Part shown: positions 63,526-64,000 of the stretch, piece by piece
Layout: each line of letters starts with the position of its first letter
Numbering within the stretch: the stretch's first letter is position 1
NCBI GenBank assembly: GCA_964036045.1
Contig: OZ038382.1
Coordinates: forward strand, 112,204,587 to 112,268,586
Length of the DNA: 64,000 nt
Source: Eutreptiella sp. 'Long Island Sound 2002'
Lineage: Eukaryota > Euglenozoa > Euglenophyceae > Eutreptiales > Eutreptiaceae
Direction of reading: 5' to 3'
Notes under the pieces: generated by a model
Databases searched by the model: none
What the model was told of the DNA's origin: nothing
Seen by the model: only the letters and a program-made list of their open reading frames with translations
Made by a program: the position numbers and the translations under genes

Positions 63526-64000
63526 TTAGTGCATCACCAATCTGCCCAAACTCGCATTGAAGTCCGTCTCCAAAATTCTTTGCATTGTGTCCAGATCACG
63601 GTTGTACCCGCCTTCGCACTGGAACTTCTCTGCTCTTGTCGGTGCGGCACCGATGCTCTTCTGTGGGCCCTTCCCGGAATTTGCAAAGGACACCTGACCA
63701 CGGGCTGCCTTGTCCTTGTCCGGCTTTTTCTTGGGTATCTCCGCCTCGGACTCCTTTGGTGGCACCTTGGGCGGGCTCCGCTCCTCTGACTTCCGCTTCT
63801 TCTTGTCTGCCATTGTATGTGGCTGCTCCTTGACTTCTAGCATGGTGGAGCGTGCTGCCTTCGCGGAAAACCCTTTCTCCGGTACAACGGGGTTGTCCTC
63901 TGGGTCGTCGTCGGAATCCCCCCCCCCCCCCCCTCGTTTCAGCTTCTTCAATGCGCCTCGGGCCAGCTTCTTGCCATGGGCTGTCTCGTCCTCCTCGTCC
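63526..64000 (-). CDS. Lys/Glu-rich hypothetical protein, C-terminal part (runs off the window)
   Basis: A minus-strand frame open from the window edge (EEDETAHGKKLARGALKKLK), through a C-run-encoded Gly tract, DSDDDPEDNPVVPEKGFSAK, a charged stretch (ADKKKRKSEERSPPKVPPKE), then KFQCEGGYNRDLDTMQRILE and TDFNASLGRLVMH, stop. Charged and probably disordered with a short helical end. A nuclear role is plausible because of several basic clusters, but no family is recognised. The composition resembles the first exon of piggyBac-type locus 1, so it could be the start of another such gene. The N-terminus lies beyond 64000. Confidence 0.5.
   Translation of the reverse strand, partial: DEEDETAHGKKLARGALKKLKRGGGGGDSDDDPEDNPVVPEKGFSAKAARSTMLEVKEQPHTMADKKKRKSEERSPPKVPPKESEAEIPKKKPDKDKAARGQVSFANSGKGPQKSIGAAPTRAEKFQCEGGYNRDLDTMQRILETDFNASLGRLVMH

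Overview
The window reads as nuclear DNA of a GC-rich eukaryote, most likely a microalga or other protist. The evidence is spliceosomal GT-AG introns of about 60-460 bp, eukaryote-type transposable elements, kilobases of pentamer and minisatellite DNA, and long G or C runs. The exact lineage cannot be fixed from sequence alone. I see no rRNA or tRNA gene, no operon and no housekeeping gene that I can name. Nearly every recognisable gene belongs to a transposable element and most are broken.

Layout. 1-6.65 kb: two copies of one tyrosine-recombinase (YR) retrotransposon family arranged tail to tail. The plus copy has YR, linker domain, reverse transcriptase (RT), RNase H; the minus copy has Gag-like protein, YR, linker domain. 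YR lies upstream of RT, the order known from trypanosomatid VIPER rather than classical DIRS. 7.2-14.1 kb: a multi-exon piggyBac-type transposase pseudogene with foldback repeats on either side. 14.4-17.1 kb: satellite copies and an unrecognised, interrupted gene. 17.2-42.5 kb: a repeat domain built from (CACAA)n arrays, a 94-bp minisatellite, a 47-bp hairpin minisatellite and at least two copies of an APE-type non-LTR retrotransposon (LINE). One LINE copy is 5'-truncated (25.5-28.2 kb). The other is near full length (about 28.4-39.7 kb) and encodes an RS-rich/RRM ORF1 and an endonuclease-RT-RNase H-CCHC ORF2. Both LINE copies are bracketed by (CACAA)n arrays and share a 3' terminal module of about 100 bp directly abutting the array.

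42.6-53.0 kb: two decayed, intron-containing plus-strand genes of unknown function, one with a tentative 2-oxoglutarate oxygenase-like segment, separated by a ~195-bp satellite. 53.2-56.9 kb: a second piggyBac-type pseudogene on the minus strand, with introns. 57.0-62.7 kb: two consecutive plus-strand genes that I do not recognise and that are the best preserved in the window. 63.5-64.0 kb: the C-terminal part of a Lys/Glu-rich protein on the minus strand, cut by the window edge.

The most striking pattern is regional. Each multi-exon locus carries its own private short motif in its introns and flanks, in most cases a palindrome: ACCGGT-type at 8-13 kb, TTTGCGTACGCAAA-type at 42.7-45 kb, AATTCGTACGAATT-type at 47.5-52 kb, GCGTGTTTTGCGCGT-type at 53-56.6 kb and GGGCACTGCAGTGCCC at 57-63 kb. 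Few motifs are shared between loci and several introns lack any. This looks like locus-confined intron spreading or homogenisation and is the leading candidate for something new here. A second candidate is the LINE that appears to live in (CACAA)n arrays.
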